The position numbers and the translations under genes are program-made. 64,000 nt of DNA from Chitinophagaceae bacterium (GTDB lineage Bacteria; Bacteroidota; Bacteroidia; Chitinophagales; Chitinophagaceae), in contig JAQBNL010000088.1 in the NCBI GenBank assembly GCA_028288585.1, positions 1 to 64,000 on the forward strand. The letters are read 5' to 3'. Below are positions 18,074-27,299 of the stretch, piece after piece. The notes under the pieces were generated by a model that did not search any database, was not told where the DNA came from, and saw nothing but the letters and a program-made list of their open reading frames with translations. Positions within the stretch are counted from its first letter, which is position 1, and each line of letters begins with the position of its first letter.

Positions 18074-18271
18074 ATGCTTACCATAATTATTTTAATAACT
18101 TTTACAGCACTTACCGTGCTTTGTATTGGTTTTTTTGAAGTAAGAATTCCTTTCATTTCTGTTCCTTTTAAATCTTCACAAAAAAAGATTACCAGGCATA
18201 CAAGAAAAATGCTGCACAAAAGGATATGGTATAACCAGATACATAAAGGGTTTGTGAAACTGCCTACATAA
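18074..18271 (+). CDS. Possible small membrane protein
   Basis: A 65-codon frame opening with one hydrophobic helix (LTIIILITFTALTVLCIG) and ending in a basic tail (KKITRHTRKMLHKR). It is the most protein-like frame in the 17932-18342 interval. No family is recognised, and an antisense frame covers part of it, so it may be spurious. The rest of the interval holds no other feature besides the promoter at 18301. Confidence 0.3.
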   Translation: MLTIIILITFTALTVLCIGFFEVRIPFISVPFKSSQKKITRHTRKMLHKRIWYNQIHKGFVKLPT

Positions 18272-18300
18272 TCTGTTAGGGCTATCTTATTTATTTTTAT

Positions 18301-18329
18301 TTGTTACATTTTATAAGGCATATCTTTTG
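18301..18329 (+). promoter_or_regulatory. Candidate Bacteroidota promoter for the L,D-transpeptidase gene
   Basis: TTG at 18301-18303 and TATCTTTTG at 18321-18329, separated by 17 bp, resemble TTG-N17-23-TAnnTTTG. The ATG at 18343 follows by 13 bp. The TTG here is also an in-frame but unlikely start codon. Confidence 0.4.
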
Positions 18330-18342
18330 TTACCTATCCAGC

Positions 18343-20019
18343 ATGAGGTACATCTATTTTACAGCAATCATTTTATTTAGTGCATGCAATAGCGGCCAAC
18401 AAAAAAGTAATACGGTAAATTCTGCAACAGACAGTGAAAAGGTGATCGTACGAGCCGACACAATTTATCTTACAAGAAATGCAGGTATCACCCCGGCCAA
18501 TTCCTACAGCGACCTGTTCCTCGACAGTACGGCAATAGAGCAATACATTCAATCAAACAAATTACCTGAAGACGAAGCCAAAAGCTTCCGCAGTTTTTAT
18601 AATTACCGTAACCTGCAGTTCGCATGGTTTACTTCACTTGGATTTACTGAGCAGGCAAAAGGCTTTTGGAATTTGCAGGACAGGTTCAGTAATAAAACAA
18701 ATAAAATTCTGCGCAATAAAATGGACACATTGCTTAACATGGATACGCTTATCATCAGCCGGTTTGATACTTCAATTGTAAATACGGAACTTTCTTTAAC
18801 CGCTGCATATTTACAGTTTTATAAAAACCATCGCAATAAAACTTTGTTTGCCAATCTTTCACCTGAAAAAGCAATTCCTGTAAAAAAAGAGAATACAGTT
18901 TTACTAGCAGACACTATGTTAGCACAGTATACTGATTCTTCAACAGGCAGTAGAACCTCTTCTTCATATTTTCTTTTAAAACAAAAACTTCAGCTATATA
19001 ATTCTATTGCAAAACAAGGCGGATGGCGTATGATAATATTTACTGTAAAACAAATTAAGAAAGGAACTGCTTCACCAACTGTTGCTTTAATAAAAAGAAG
19101 ATTACAGTTAACAGGTGATATGAATGGAAATGACAGCAGTAATATCTTTAATGATTCTCTTGTAGCAGTCATAAAAAATTATCAGCGGCACAATGGGATA
19201 AAAGCTACAGGTATTATTACGGACACATTGATAAGATCGCTGAATATACCTGTAGATAAACGTATACAGCAAATAATCATTAATCTTAACCGCATGCAAT
19301 GGATGACTCCTATACAGGATGCAAATTATATTACTGTAAATATTCCTGGCTTTATGTTGTATGCTTTTGAGAACAATACAAAGGTTTTTGAAATGCCGGT
19401 AGTAGTGGGTAAGGAAGGAACACATACAACAATGTTCAATGGTAATCTGGATCAAATTGTTTTTAGCCCATATTGGAATATTCCTGCAAGCATTGTAAGA
19501 AATGAGATATTGCCGAAGATGAAAGCTGACCCCAATTATCTTACATCAAAGCACATGGAAATTATTGGTAAAAATGATACGCTCCCGGCTATCCGCCAGT
19601 TGCCGGGACAGGATAATGCATTGGGGAAAGTAAAATTTTTATTCCCCAATAGGTATGATATTTATTTTCATGATACTTATGCAAAGGAGATTTTCAAAAG
19701 AGATGTAAGAGCCGTAAGCCATGGATGCATAAGGCTGGCAGATGCTGAAAAAATGGCGAACTATCTTTTGCGGAATAATAGTACATGGACACCTGAAAAA
19801 ATTCATACGGCTATGAACAGCGGTAGAGAACAATATGTAAAATTAAATCCTGGTATGCCTGTTACTATTACCTACTTTACAGCATGGGTTGATGAAACCG
19901 GCCAGCTTAATTTTAGAGATGATGTGTATAGCAATGATAAAAGAATATCTCAAATGATGTTTGGTAATTATGTGTTACCAACAAGCTCTTCTGCAAATGA
20001 TTCGGTATTAAAAAAGTGA
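18343..20019 (+). CDS. L,D-transpeptidase lipoprotein, YcbB/YkuD type
   Basis: The ATG at 18343 gives a lipoprotein signal (FTAIILFSACNSG). The middle contains a scaffold and a peptidoglycan-binding segment (TVALIKRRLQLTGD ... NYQRHNG). The YkuD catalytic motif is SHGCIRLADAEK with H460 and the nucleophile C462. The enzyme forms 3-3 crosslinks in peptidoglycan or attaches proteins to it, in the periplasm. Length (about 558 residues) fits YcbB-like enzymes. A TTG-start extension to 18301 is unlikely as it destroys the signal peptide. Confidence 0.93.
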   Translation: MRYIYFTAIILFSACNSGQQKSNTVNSATDSEKVIVRADTIYLTRNAGITPANSYSDLFLDSTAIEQYIQSNKLPEDEAKSFRSFYNYRNLQFAWFTSLGFTEQAKGFWNLQDRFSNKTNKILRNKMDTLLNMDTLIISRFDTSIVNTELSLTAAYLQFYKNHRNKTLFANLSPEKAIPVKKENTVLLADTMLAQYTDSSTGSRTSSSYFLLKQKLQLYNSIAKQGGWRMIIFTVKQIKKGTASPTVALIKRRLQLTGDMNGNDSSNIFNDSLVAVIKNYQRHNGIKATGIITDTLIRSLNIPVDKRIQQIIINLNRMQWMTPIQDANYITVNIPGFMLYAFENNTKVFEMPVVVGKEGTHTTMFNGNLDQIVFSPYWNIPASIVRNEILPKMKADPNYLTSKHMEIIGKNDTLPAIRQLPGQDNALGKVKFLFPNRYDIYFHDTYAKEIFKRDVRAVSHGCIRLADAEKMANYLLRNNSTWTPEKIHTAMNSGREQYVKLNPGMPVTITYFTAWVDETGQLNFRDDVYSNDKRISQMMFGNYVLPTSSSANDSVLKK

Positions 20020-20077
20020 TTTAAGAATTTTTACATTCTAATTTAAAATCTTACATTAGGATTGAAAATATTTGCTT

Positions 20078-20563
20078 ATGAAATTCTCAACAGTTATTTT
20101 AATAATTGCAATCATTATTTGGGGAGTGCTTCTTGGCGGTGTGGTTTATTCTCACATAGTTTACTTCCCGCCTTTTTTATCAAACCTTCCTGATTCTTCA
20201 GCATTGGTAAATGGCAAATACGCATTGCATGATGAAAAGTTTTGGATGGCCATACACCCCGTATTAATAGTATTACTTATTGTAACAATCATATCAAACT
20301 GGAAAAACAAACCAAGACGAAAAAAAATATTAATAAGCTTTGTTTTATATGCTGTTGTGCTAATTGTTTCAAGTATATATTTTATTCCTGTGCTTATCAG
20401 CTTTAGCAAATCTGCAACATCATCTTTGCCTCCATCGGAGTGGCTGCGCCGCAGCAATAACTGGATGACCTATAGTATTATCAGGGGGATAGTTATGTTT
20501 GCAGGTATTGTGCCATTATTTATTGCTTTGCTAAAACCTGGCATTAATAATAATCAATCTTAA
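20078..20563 (+). CDS. Four-helix membrane protein, unknown function
   Basis: A 161-residue protein with four hydrophobic segments (about residues 5-30, 60-78, 90-112, 138-158). Conserved-looking points are GGVVYSHIVYFPP and LRRSNNWMTYSIIRG. The general layout recalls DUF1772-like membrane proteins, but the match is weak. It lies between the L,D-transpeptidase and a lipoprotein gene in the same direction. Confidence 0.7.
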   Translation: MKFSTVILIIAIIIWGVLLGGVVYSHIVYFPPFLSNLPDSSALVNGKYALHDEKFWMAIHPVLIVLLIVTIISNWKNKPRRKKILISFVLYAVVLIVSSIYFIPVLISFSKSATSSLPPSEWLRRSNNWMTYSIIRGIVMFAGIVPLFIALLKPGINNNQS

Positions 20564-20609
20564 TAAATTCTTTTTTAGATTGCCAAACATTTTCCAAATC
20601 AAACTACTT

Positions 20610-21089
20610 ATGATTAAAAATTTATTAATAGCAGCCCTGGTTCTCAGCCTTGCTGCATGTAAATCAAAAACTGCATTTAATTACAGCGAAGATTTTGTAA
20701 AAAAAGAACAAAGCCTTGGCCCTGATATGCAAAAAGCAGAAGCTGATGTATCTACCTATAATGCTGCAGGGCAATATGATAGTCTTGCAGCAATTGGCGC
20801 AAGAATGGAAAAATTATTTGACATCAAACTAAAAGAAATAGAAGAAAAGCCGGCGCCTGATGCAAAAGAAGGCGAGAACTTTAAAAGAGCAGGCATTCAA
20901 TATTTTAAATTTCTAAAAAGTATTTATGCTGGATACAAAGAGTATGGCAATGCTAAAACGCCTGAAGAACGGCAAATAGCATTAAGCAAAATCAAAGATA
21001 ACCTGGCCTATAAAGAAACTGCTATTGCTGATATAAAACAGTCTCAACAAAAATTTGCAGATGCCAACGGATTTAAAATTCAACAATAG
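20610..21089 (+). CDS. Small helical lipoprotein, unknown function
   Basis: The start at 20610 gives a clean lipobox (LVLSLAACKSK). The mature protein is almost all helix with many Lys/Glu and Ala, e.g. DFVKKEQSLGPDMQKAEADV and EERQIALSKIKDNLAYKE. The layout recalls the LIC11966-like surface lipoproteins, but I cannot confirm this. It is probably exposed in the periplasm or on the outer membrane. Confidence 0.72.
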   Translation: MIKNLLIAALVLSLAACKSKTAFNYSEDFVKKEQSLGPDMQKAEADVSTYNAAGQYDSLAAIGARMEKLFDIKLKEIEEKPAPDAKEGENFKRAGIQYFKFLKSIYAGYKEYGNAKTPEERQIALSKIKDNLAYKETAIADIKQSQQKFADANGFKIQQ

Positions 21090-21119
21090 AGAAATCATTG
21101 TTCTTTCGTATTTTTCCTT

Positions 21120-22184
21120 ATGCAGAATTCTTTTTTGCTTTACGGAGCCAATGGATATACAGGTGAATTAATAGCACGATACGCAAATGAATATAATTTA
21201 CAACCCGTACTTGCGGGCAGAAGGAAAGAAGCATTGTCTGCGCTTGCAGCAAAACTTAACCTGCCATACAAAGTTATTGAGCTGAATGATACACCAACTT
21301 TAGTTGCGGCTTTAAAAGATGTGAAAGTTGTAGTGCATGCAGCAGGCCCCTTTCAATTCACTGCAAAACAAATGGTAGAAGCCTGCCTGGAAACAGGCAC
21401 ACATTATCTTGATATTAACGGGGACATTGCAGTGTTTGAGATGCTGAAACAATATAACGATGCTGCAAAGCGGGCAGACATAATGATAATGCCGGGTGTT
21501 GGTTTTGATGTTGTGCCAACAGATTGCATTGCATTATTACTGAAAAAACTTTTACCTGATGCTATAAAATTACAATTGGCTTTTGCGATGACCGGGGGTG
21601 GATTATCTCATGGCACTGCAACCACCATGGCAAACAGGTTGGGCGAAGACGGAGCGATAAGAAAGAATGGAAAAATTGTTCGCATACCACTTGGTAAAAA
21701 AGGAATGTGGGTTGACTTTGGAGTAAAAAAATTATTTGTCATGAGCATCCCATGGGGTGATATTTCAACAGCTTATTTCACAACCGGTATCCCGGATATT
21801 GAAACATACGCAGGTGTATCACCGAAAACATATCGCCTATTAAAATTACAGCCATTATTTAACTGGCTTTTGCGAACATCATTTATCCGCAACTTTATTA
21901 AAAAGAAAATAAATAACAGGGCTGCCGGCCCATCAGACGAGATGCGAAATAAAGCGAAGGGACTTGTATGGGGACAGGTTACTAATGCTGCAGGCAAAAC
22001 AGTATCGGCACGATTGAGCGGCCCAGAAGGATATACATTAACCCTGCACAGCACATTACTTATTGTACAAAAAGTTTTAAAAGGAAATGTTGCCACTGGT
22101 TATCAAACGCCGGCAAAAGTTTATGGAGAAGACCTTGTGTTGGAGGTGCCGGGAGTAAAAAGAGAAATAATAAGTATCGCTTAA
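21120..22184 (+). CDS. Saccharopine dehydrogenase-like / trans-acting enoyl reductase family NAD(P) enzyme
   Basis: A Rossmann fold begins the protein (LLYGANGYTGELIARYA), followed by VVHAAGPFQFTAKQMVEACLE and HYLDINGD, all hallmarks of the saccharopine dehydrogenase NAD-binding family. The second half (GGLSHGTATTMANRL, LARLSGPEGYTLT-like end) is as in trans-acting enoyl reductases. The reaction in this organism is unknown. Soluble, 354 residues, complete. It is convergent with the TMEM175-like gene. Confidence 0.85.
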   Translation: MQNSFLLYGANGYTGELIARYANEYNLQPVLAGRRKEALSALAAKLNLPYKVIELNDTPTLVAALKDVKVVVHAAGPFQFTAKQMVEACLETGTHYLDINGDIAVFEMLKQYNDAAKRADIMIMPGVGFDVVPTDCIALLLKKLLPDAIKLQLAFAMTGGGLSHGTATTMANRLGEDGAIRKNGKIVRIPLGKKGMWVDFGVKKLFVMSIPWGDISTAYFTTGIPDIETYAGVSPKTYRLLKLQPLFNWLLRTSFIRNFIKKKINNRAAGPSDEMRNKAKGLVWGQVTNAAGKTVSARLSGPEGYTLTLHSTLLIVQKVLKGNVATGYQTPAKVYGEDLVLEVPGVKREIISIA

Positions 22185-22195
22185 AATTATTTCTG

Positions 22196-22765
22196 TTATA
22201 ATTTATTCTCTATTCTTTTATCAGGGATAAACCACATTGCAGCAACAAGCACATACATGGCTACACCCAGCCAGGAGCTAATAAAGCTAAGACCGATGCC
22301 TGCTGCATAAATAACCAAAGATATTTTTCCTTTCCAATCTTTTCCTATAGCAATGGCAAGTGTTGAATCTTTCTCGTGTATTCCCACCAACGAACGTGCA
22401 AGAAGATAATATGCTACAGCAGCAAAGAATGATACTACTCCATATAATGCAACGGGCCATGTACTAAAATGATTTTCTCCCATCCAACCGGTTACAAAAG
22501 GAAAAAGCGAAAGCCAGAACAGCAGGTGAATATTTGTCCAAAGTACAGCGCCATTTATATGATGCACGGCATGCATCATGTGGTGATGATTGTTCCAATA
22601 AATACCAATATTAATAAAGCTTAAAATATAACTGATAAATATGGGAAGCAATGGCTGTAACGAAGAAAGCAAATCTCCATGAGGTACTTTCATTTCCAAA
22701 ACCATAATAGTAATAATGATGGCAAACACGCCATCACTAAATGCTTCCAATCTTCCTTTGCCCAT
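22196..22765 (-). CDS. TMEM175 family potassium channel-like protein (DUF1211)
   Basis: The N-terminal signature is RLEAFSDGVFAIIITIMVLEM, the FSDG selectivity motif of bacterial TMEM175 K+ channels. Six membrane helices fit the single-repeat bacterial form (189 residues), which assembles as a tetramer in the inner membrane. The start lies four bases after the TPR gene in the reading direction, so the two are close but in the order TPR gene first. Confidence 0.92.
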   Translation of the reverse strand: MGKGRLEAFSDGVFAIIITIMVLEMKVPHGDLLSSLQPLLPIFISYILSFINIGIYWNNHHHMMHAVHHINGAVLWTNIHLLFWLSLFPFVTGWMGENHFSTWPVALYGVVSFFAAVAYYLLARSLVGIHEKDSTLAIAIGKDWKGKISLVIYAAGIGLSFISSWLGVAMYVLVAAMWFIPDKRIENKL

Positions 22766-22769
22766 AAAT

Positions 22770-24464
22770 CTATTTAAATGCTGTCTTACTTAATTTTGAA
22801 GTGCTTTTCAGTTTTATCAGCGCTGCCTGCAGGCCTTTTGTAGAAACATAATTATTGGGCTGCACTTTCAGATCTTCACGAAAAACATTTTCGGCTTCTT
22901 TATATCTTTTTGCATTCAATAATGCATTTCCTAAATAATGCCTCGCAGGCACAAGCCAATCTCTTGGCTCATTATACACCAGTGAATCTTCTGTGGCCAC
23001 AGCCATGTTAAAATAATCAATTGCGGATTGCATCTTATTTTCTTTTTCAGCAATAGTACCCATCAAAATATATTTAGCAATTTTTGCACAGGTTATTGGA
23101 GCATTGAATGGAGCAAAAACAACTGACAGATCTTTTTCATATAATAAAGATTCCAGTTTAGTTACTGAGCCTCTTGCTTTTTTTATTTCATTTGTGTTTG
23201 CATATGCCATTCCTTTTGCAAACTGTTGTATCAATGCAGCATAATGCAATCGTGTTTGCACATCAGGCTGCTTAAGTATGTCTTCCCATTTTTCAAACGT
23301 TACCATTGTTAACTCAGGCGCCATATAAACATACTGTATAAAATCACCCAAAGGTGCATCCATAGAAAGAAAAGAAGTATCAAAGCCGTTACGGCATTCA
23401 ACAGCATCTTTTAATGCAGGTAAATAATCATTTTTATTCATAGAACATGCAGCCTGCATATGCCTGTTATGAATTTCATAAAGCGGCGCATTATTAGCAA
23501 CATCAGGGTATAACTGCAGGTACTTAAAATAATTTTTTACTGCCGATTTATTTACTTCTACGCCTTTTTCATATTGCCCTGTTCTTATATAAATGTGTGA
23601 TGGCATATGAACCATGTGAGAAAGTCCCGGTGCTAATTTCCCCAAACGGTTTGCACTTGCAATTGCTTTTGCTGCATAGGGTGATGCCTCCATTGTATGA
23701 ATATAATAATGATTTGCACCGGGATGATCAGGAGAATGCTTCAATACAGTTTCCAATACTTTTTCAATTTGCGGAGTCCAGGGTTTTGGATCTCCGTTAT
23801 GCTGCCACAAATCCCACGGATGTTGTATCATAAGAGCATCCGCGTATAATGATCCTATTTCAGCATCTGCAGGATATTTGGCGTAAAGCTCTTTCATTTT
23901 ACCAGCATATTGCTGGTTAAGATATTCTCTTTTTTGAGTGGAGTCATTTGAATATCTAACCTCCATTACTTCGATCAATTCTTTTTCTTTTGGAGAAGAA
24001 TTATTGTTAAGCTCTTTTGCTTTTTTTATTGCAGCTAATGCATCCGGAGAAGCAGCGTATCCAAAATCATTAATGTTGGGGCCATACCCCAGCGCTTCTG
24101 CCCAATATAACATGGCGCATCCGGGATCAAAAGTCTGTGCTTTTTTAAAAGAAGGTAATGCCTCAATAATATGAAAACCATAATACAGGTTTATGCCCTG
24201 GTTAAAATAAAATTGTGCGCTGTCATTCTTTGTGGAAATTTTCCAGGTATGGGAACCAGTTCCCGGCAAAGGAATCATTTGCTGTATCTCAAGTTTGGTA
24301 AGATGATAAGTGGTCCAGTCTGGCGTGCAACTTATTGTTGTGGCCCGTTTTTTTAAAATTACTTTGGAGTATGCTGCTTTATCAATTGGATCAGGAGTCG
24401 TTTTTATCCTGGTATATCCCATCAAAAAAATAATAACAGAAGAGGTAATTAACAGGTATCTCAT
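22770..24464 (-). CDS. TPR-repeat protein, probably exported
   Basis: The start MRYLLITSSVIIFLMGY gives a signal or anchor sequence; a longer frame to 24494 is less likely. The body contains TPR-like helical pairs with LPSFKKAQTFDPGCAMLYWAEALGY near residue 120, SPDHPGANHYYIHTMEAS mid-protein and YKEAENVFREDLKVQPNN at the end. The HYYIHTMEAS block is characteristic of a widespread tetratricopeptide family of unknown role. It lies just ahead of the TMEM175-like gene. Confidence 0.82.
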   Translation of the reverse strand: MRYLLITSSVIIFLMGYTRIKTTPDPIDKAAYSKVILKKRATTISCTPDWTTYHLTKLEIQQMIPLPGTGSHTWKISTKNDSAQFYFNQGINLYYGFHIIEALPSFKKAQTFDPGCAMLYWAEALGYGPNINDFGYAASPDALAAIKKAKELNNNSSPKEKELIEVMEVRYSNDSTQKREYLNQQYAGKMKELYAKYPADAEIGSLYADALMIQHPWDLWQHNGDPKPWTPQIEKVLETVLKHSPDHPGANHYYIHTMEASPYAAKAIASANRLGKLAPGLSHMVHMPSHIYIRTGQYEKGVEVNKSAVKNYFKYLQLYPDVANNAPLYEIHNRHMQAACSMNKNDYLPALKDAVECRNGFDTSFLSMDAPLGDFIQYVYMAPELTMVTFEKWEDILKQPDVQTRLHYAALIQQFAKGMAYANTNEIKKARGSVTKLESLLYEKDLSVVFAPFNAPITCAKIAKYILMGTIAEKENKMQSAIDYFNMAVATEDSLVYNEPRDWLVPARHYLGNALLNAKRYKEAENVFREDLKVQPNNYVSTKGLQAALIKLKSTSKLSKTAFK

Positions 24465-24557
24465 TTTGGCAATATTAGTAATTAAATATACCAAAATATT
24501 AAAAAGGATACCCTGCTTCTAATGTTTAAAAAACAACGATATGTTAGCTGCGAACTT

Positions 24558-24785
24558 TTACCTGTATAAAGATGCAGACACCGGCCGGATTTTATCAGTT
24601 TGAAAATTAGTTGCAACTTTCTGTTCCTTTATTAAAGAAGCCGGGCGTGGTGCTGACTTATTAGAAGAATTACAATTACCCAATGCCCAATAAATAAGTA
24701 AAAAGATGAGGATAGTGCTTAAACATCCACCGCCTAATTTTTTTGCACCATAGCCTGCTATCAGTGCTCTAAGAAATTTATTCAT
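24558..24785 (-). CDS. Small Gly-rich single-span membrane protein
   Basis: A 75-residue protein with one helix (CLSTILIFLLIYWALGNC) preceded by a basic, Gly-rich stretch (GYGAKKLGGG) and followed by a Ser/Pro-rich tail. The composition suggests a real inner-membrane peptide with the tail outside. No family is recognised. Confidence 0.55.
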   Translation of the reverse strand: MNKFLRALIAGYGAKKLGGGCLSTILIFLLIYWALGNCNSSNKSAPRPASLIKEQKVATNFQTDKIRPVSASLYR

Positions 24786-24936
24786 TTTAAAAATTTTACT
24801 AATAGGGCAATAAATATTGTGCCAAAGGATTAGCGCTACCTACTTTTATTAATGACCCGCTGATAAAAAATTATAAGGATTTGTGGAGCGTTAGCTTGAT
24901 AACCTTTGAACAAAATATTTCATCAGGAATATTTCT

Positions 24937-25686
24937 TTACTGTGTGTTCCAGCGAAATTTTTTAATTCCTAAATAAGAGAAGGCAACGGCATAGGCAATG
25001 GTTGCTAATAATGCAAGAGATGTTTGACTGCTCCAGTTAGATGGTTGCATACTACCTGCCAGTATAGCTTTTACAGTTCCATAAGGAGACCAGTGTATAA
25101 TTTTTTTTAATTCTTCACCAAGTACACCAAGATCGCCAAACATACCAACCATGATAAATACAAAATAAACAAGACGTGTAGTGGAGTTTACTGTCTCTGC
25201 ATTTTTTACTAAGCCAACTATCATCTGCCCCAGGCCGAGGTACAAAGCGCCGCCAACAAATGCAGTTACAAACGTAAGAGTATAACCTGCAGGAGAAAGA
25301 GTAACCTCATCATACTCACTGCCAACAATAAATACAAACGTAGTAACCAGTAATATTAAAACCAATTGCACTATTAACCGGCTCACCATGATAGACCATG
25401 TAGGAACGGGTGTTACTCTTAAGCGTTGAAACACTCCTTTATCGCGGTCACGGGCAATAGCATTACTATATCCCATTAATCCGATAGCTGTTAAACCAAT
25501 GGTGATGCATGTAGATAAAGCAAATGCGCCTCCCATCTTTGCAATTAATCCCTTCCATGAGATAAGAATAATAACAGGCACTAAGAGTAAAAGCACTACT
25601 GACCGGCGGTTACGCCACTGGGTTGTAAAATCTGCCCGGAGTAATGATGTTAAGGCTGCCGAGGTTTTGGGTATAACGGTTTGCAT
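24937..25686 (-). CDS. ABC-2 type transporter permease
   Basis: The start at 25686 (MQTVIPKTSAALTSLLRADFTTQWRN split as start and coupling helix) fits ABC-2 permeases; a longer frame to 25773 runs through an intergenic repeat and is unlikely. Six helices follow, with the EARDRDKG-like loop IARDRDKGVFQRLRVTP and the family end block. It forms an exporter with the ATPase gene just upstream. The cargo may be a drug or lipid. Confidence 0.9.
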   Translation of the reverse strand: MQTVIPKTSAALTSLLRADFTTQWRNRRSVVLLLLVPVIILISWKGLIAKMGGAFALSTCITIGLTAIGLMGYSNAIARDRDKGVFQRLRVTPVPTWSIMVSRLIVQLVLILLVTTFVFIVGSEYDEVTLSPAGYTLTFVTAFVGGALYLGLGQMIVGLVKNAETVNSTTRLVYFVFIMVGMFGDLGVLGEELKKIIHWSPYGTVKAILAGSMQPSNWSSQTSLALLATIAYAVAFSYLGIKKFRWNTQ

Positions 25687-25700
25687 TTTTATTTTTTTTT

Positions 25701-25731
25701 CCTCTCCACTCATGGAGAGGGTAGGGTGAAG
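25701..25731. repeat. Palindromic GGAGAGG-GTAGGGTGA intergenic element
   Basis: Perfect 8 bp stem cctctcca / tggagagg around a 4-base loop, extended by gtagggtga. This form is common between genes in Bacteroidota. Here it sits in the 46 bp between the ABC ATPase stop and the permease start, inside the operon. Confidence 0.6.
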
Positions 25732-25732
25732 T

Positions 25733-26515
25733 TTATGTTCGTACAGTACGTCCTGTAAGGCCAATGAATACATCTTCCAAAGTTATTTTTCCTTTTCTTG
25801 ATACACTGATTACATTTTGATCATTACGATGTGTATCTATTAATACCTGTGGCGTGTCAATTGCAATTACATTGCCGTGATCCATGATCGCAATACGATC
25901 ACAAACGGCTTCTGCTTCTTCCATTGAATGAGTGGTTAATAATATACCATGCCCTTTTTCACGCATTGCCTCTATGCGTTCCCAAAGCTGGCGGCGTGCC
26001 TGCGGATCTAATCCAGTGGTTGGCTCATCCATCAGTACCAGTACAGGATCATGAATAGTTGCAATAACAAGGGAAACACGTTGCTGCTGACCTCCTGAAA
26101 GTTCTTTAAATTTTTTTGATGAAGAACCTTCCAGTTTAATATCCTGCAGAATATTTTGCAATTTTTCTCTTGTAAGTTCAACACAATATATGCCTGCATA
26201 CAATTTAATTATTTCAGCAAGCGTAAGCTCAGGCTGAAAACTTGTTGCCTGCAATTGCACACCCATATTTGCTTTTGCATGTAATGGCTTTTTTGCTGTA
26301 TCAAACCCTGCAACAGTAATTGTTCCGGATTGCGGTTTTAATAAACCTTCTACAGCGCTTAAAGTACTGGTTTTACCTGCACCGTTTGGTCCAAGTAAGC
26401 CAAATATTTCCCCGGCTTTTACCTCAAAAGAAACATTACGCACAGCATGAAAAGTACCATAAGAAACATTAAGACCATTTACCTGCAGAATAGAAGAGCC
26501 GGGTTTATTATTCAT
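25733..26515 (-). CDS. ABC transporter ATP-binding protein (ABC-2/CcmA type)
   Basis: Walker A is GPNGAGKTS, the signature LSGGQQQRVSL, Walker B VLVLMDEPTTGLD and the H-loop LTTHSMEE. A short C-terminal extension ends in ITLEDVFIGLTGR, as in drug/polysaccharide export ATPases. It pairs with the permease downstream to form a dimeric exporter at the inner membrane. A good -7 box stands 32 bp upstream of the ATG. Confidence 0.95.
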   Translation of the reverse strand: MNNKPGSSILQVNGLNVSYGTFHAVRNVSFEVKAGEIFGLLGPNGAGKTSTLSAVEGLLKPQSGTITVAGFDTAKKPLHAKANMGVQLQATSFQPELTLAEIIKLYAGIYCVELTREKLQNILQDIKLEGSSSKKFKELSGGQQQRVSLVIATIHDPVLVLMDEPTTGLDPQARRQLWERIEAMREKGHGILLTTHSMEEAEAVCDRIAIMDHGNVIAIDTPQVLIDTHRNDQNVISVSRKGKITLEDVFIGLTGRTVRT

Positions 26516-26546
26516 TCAATTTATTTTAGCAATTATTTTAGGTAGT

Positions 26547-26554
26547 CAAATGTA
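26547..26554 (-). promoter_or_regulatory. Candidate -7 box of the ABC exporter operon
   Basis: On the minus strand TACATTTG matches TAnnTTTG exactly and lies about 30 bp ahead of the ATPase ATG. A good TTG -33 element is not found at the usual spacing. Confidence 0.4.
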
Positions 26555-26725
26555 AGCTAATTGGTTATTGTGCTTATAAAATTAATAGCAGTGGCAGTGA
26601 TTAAGTATGAATGGCATAAATTGTTTTTGGTGATACATAAGTAACTTTATTTTTTAAAGCTGATATCTCAAATTGTACATGGCAATTGAGTTTGCTTTGT
26701 CATAATCATAAGTAAAAAGAATATT

Positions 26726-27199
26726 TTGAAAAGTGCATCTATAAGCGAGATAAAACAAGAACTGGCTAATGCTTCTCCCAAAGAATTATTGGATTTATGT
26801 TTAAGGGTTATAAAATACAAAAAAGAAAATAAAGAATTACTTAGCTACCTGCTTTTTGAAGCACATGATCTGCCTTCTTACATTGAAAACATAAAAAAGG
26901 AAATTGATGATCAGTTCCTGGAAATAAATCAGTCTAATTTATATTTTGCAAAAAAGAGTCTTCGCAAAATTTTAAAAATTACCAATAAGTATATTAAGTA
27001 TACAACATCAAAAGAAGCAGAAGTGGAATTGCTTATTTACTTCTGTAATAAAATAAAAAAATCGGGTATAAGAATAAATAAAAGCACGGCGCTTACAAAC
27101 CTTTACAATAATCAATTAAAAAAAATAAGAGCAGTTGTAGAATCATTGCATGAAGATTTACAGCATGATTATAATAAAGAAATTGAGCAGTTGGTGTAA
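26726..27199 (+). CDS. Helical protein, unknown function, TTG start
   Basis: A 157-residue, Lys/Leu-rich, all-helical product (SISEIKQELANASPKELLDLC, KKSLRKILKITNKYIKYT). No signal peptide or membrane segment is seen. Between the upstream in-frame stop (26687) and the conserved-looking N-terminus there is no ATG, so TTG at 26726 is the only sensible start. It is preceded by an A-rich leader. A family resembling this is common in Chitinophagaceae but has no function. Alone in its transcript. Confidence 0.72.
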   Translation: MKSASISEIKQELANASPKELLDLCLRVIKYKKENKELLSYLLFEAHDLPSYIENIKKEIDDQFLEINQSNLYFAKKSLRKILKITNKYIKYTTSKEAEVELLIYFCNKIKKSGIRINKSTALTNLYNNQLKKIRAVVESLHEDLQHDYNKEIEQLV

Positions 27200-27272
27200 A
27201 AATGGATTTAAGGGAATGAAAATAGTTCAGAACCTGTAGTCAGTCTTCACTTAATTTGATATTAATGAGCCT

Positions 27273-27280
27273 TATATTTG
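27273..27280 (+). promoter_or_regulatory. Candidate -7 box of the 50-residue protein gene
   Basis: TATATTTG is an exact TAnnTTTG match 19 bp upstream of the ATG at 27300. A TTG at 27256-27258 lies 14 bp away, shorter than the usual spacing. Confidence 0.4.
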
Positions 27281-27299
27281 TACTATAAAAATTATCACT

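Noticed and set aside
18013-18219. 68-codon - strand frame overlapping the small + strand frame at 18074
   Set aside because: Less protein-like than the + strand frame and without a plausible start context.
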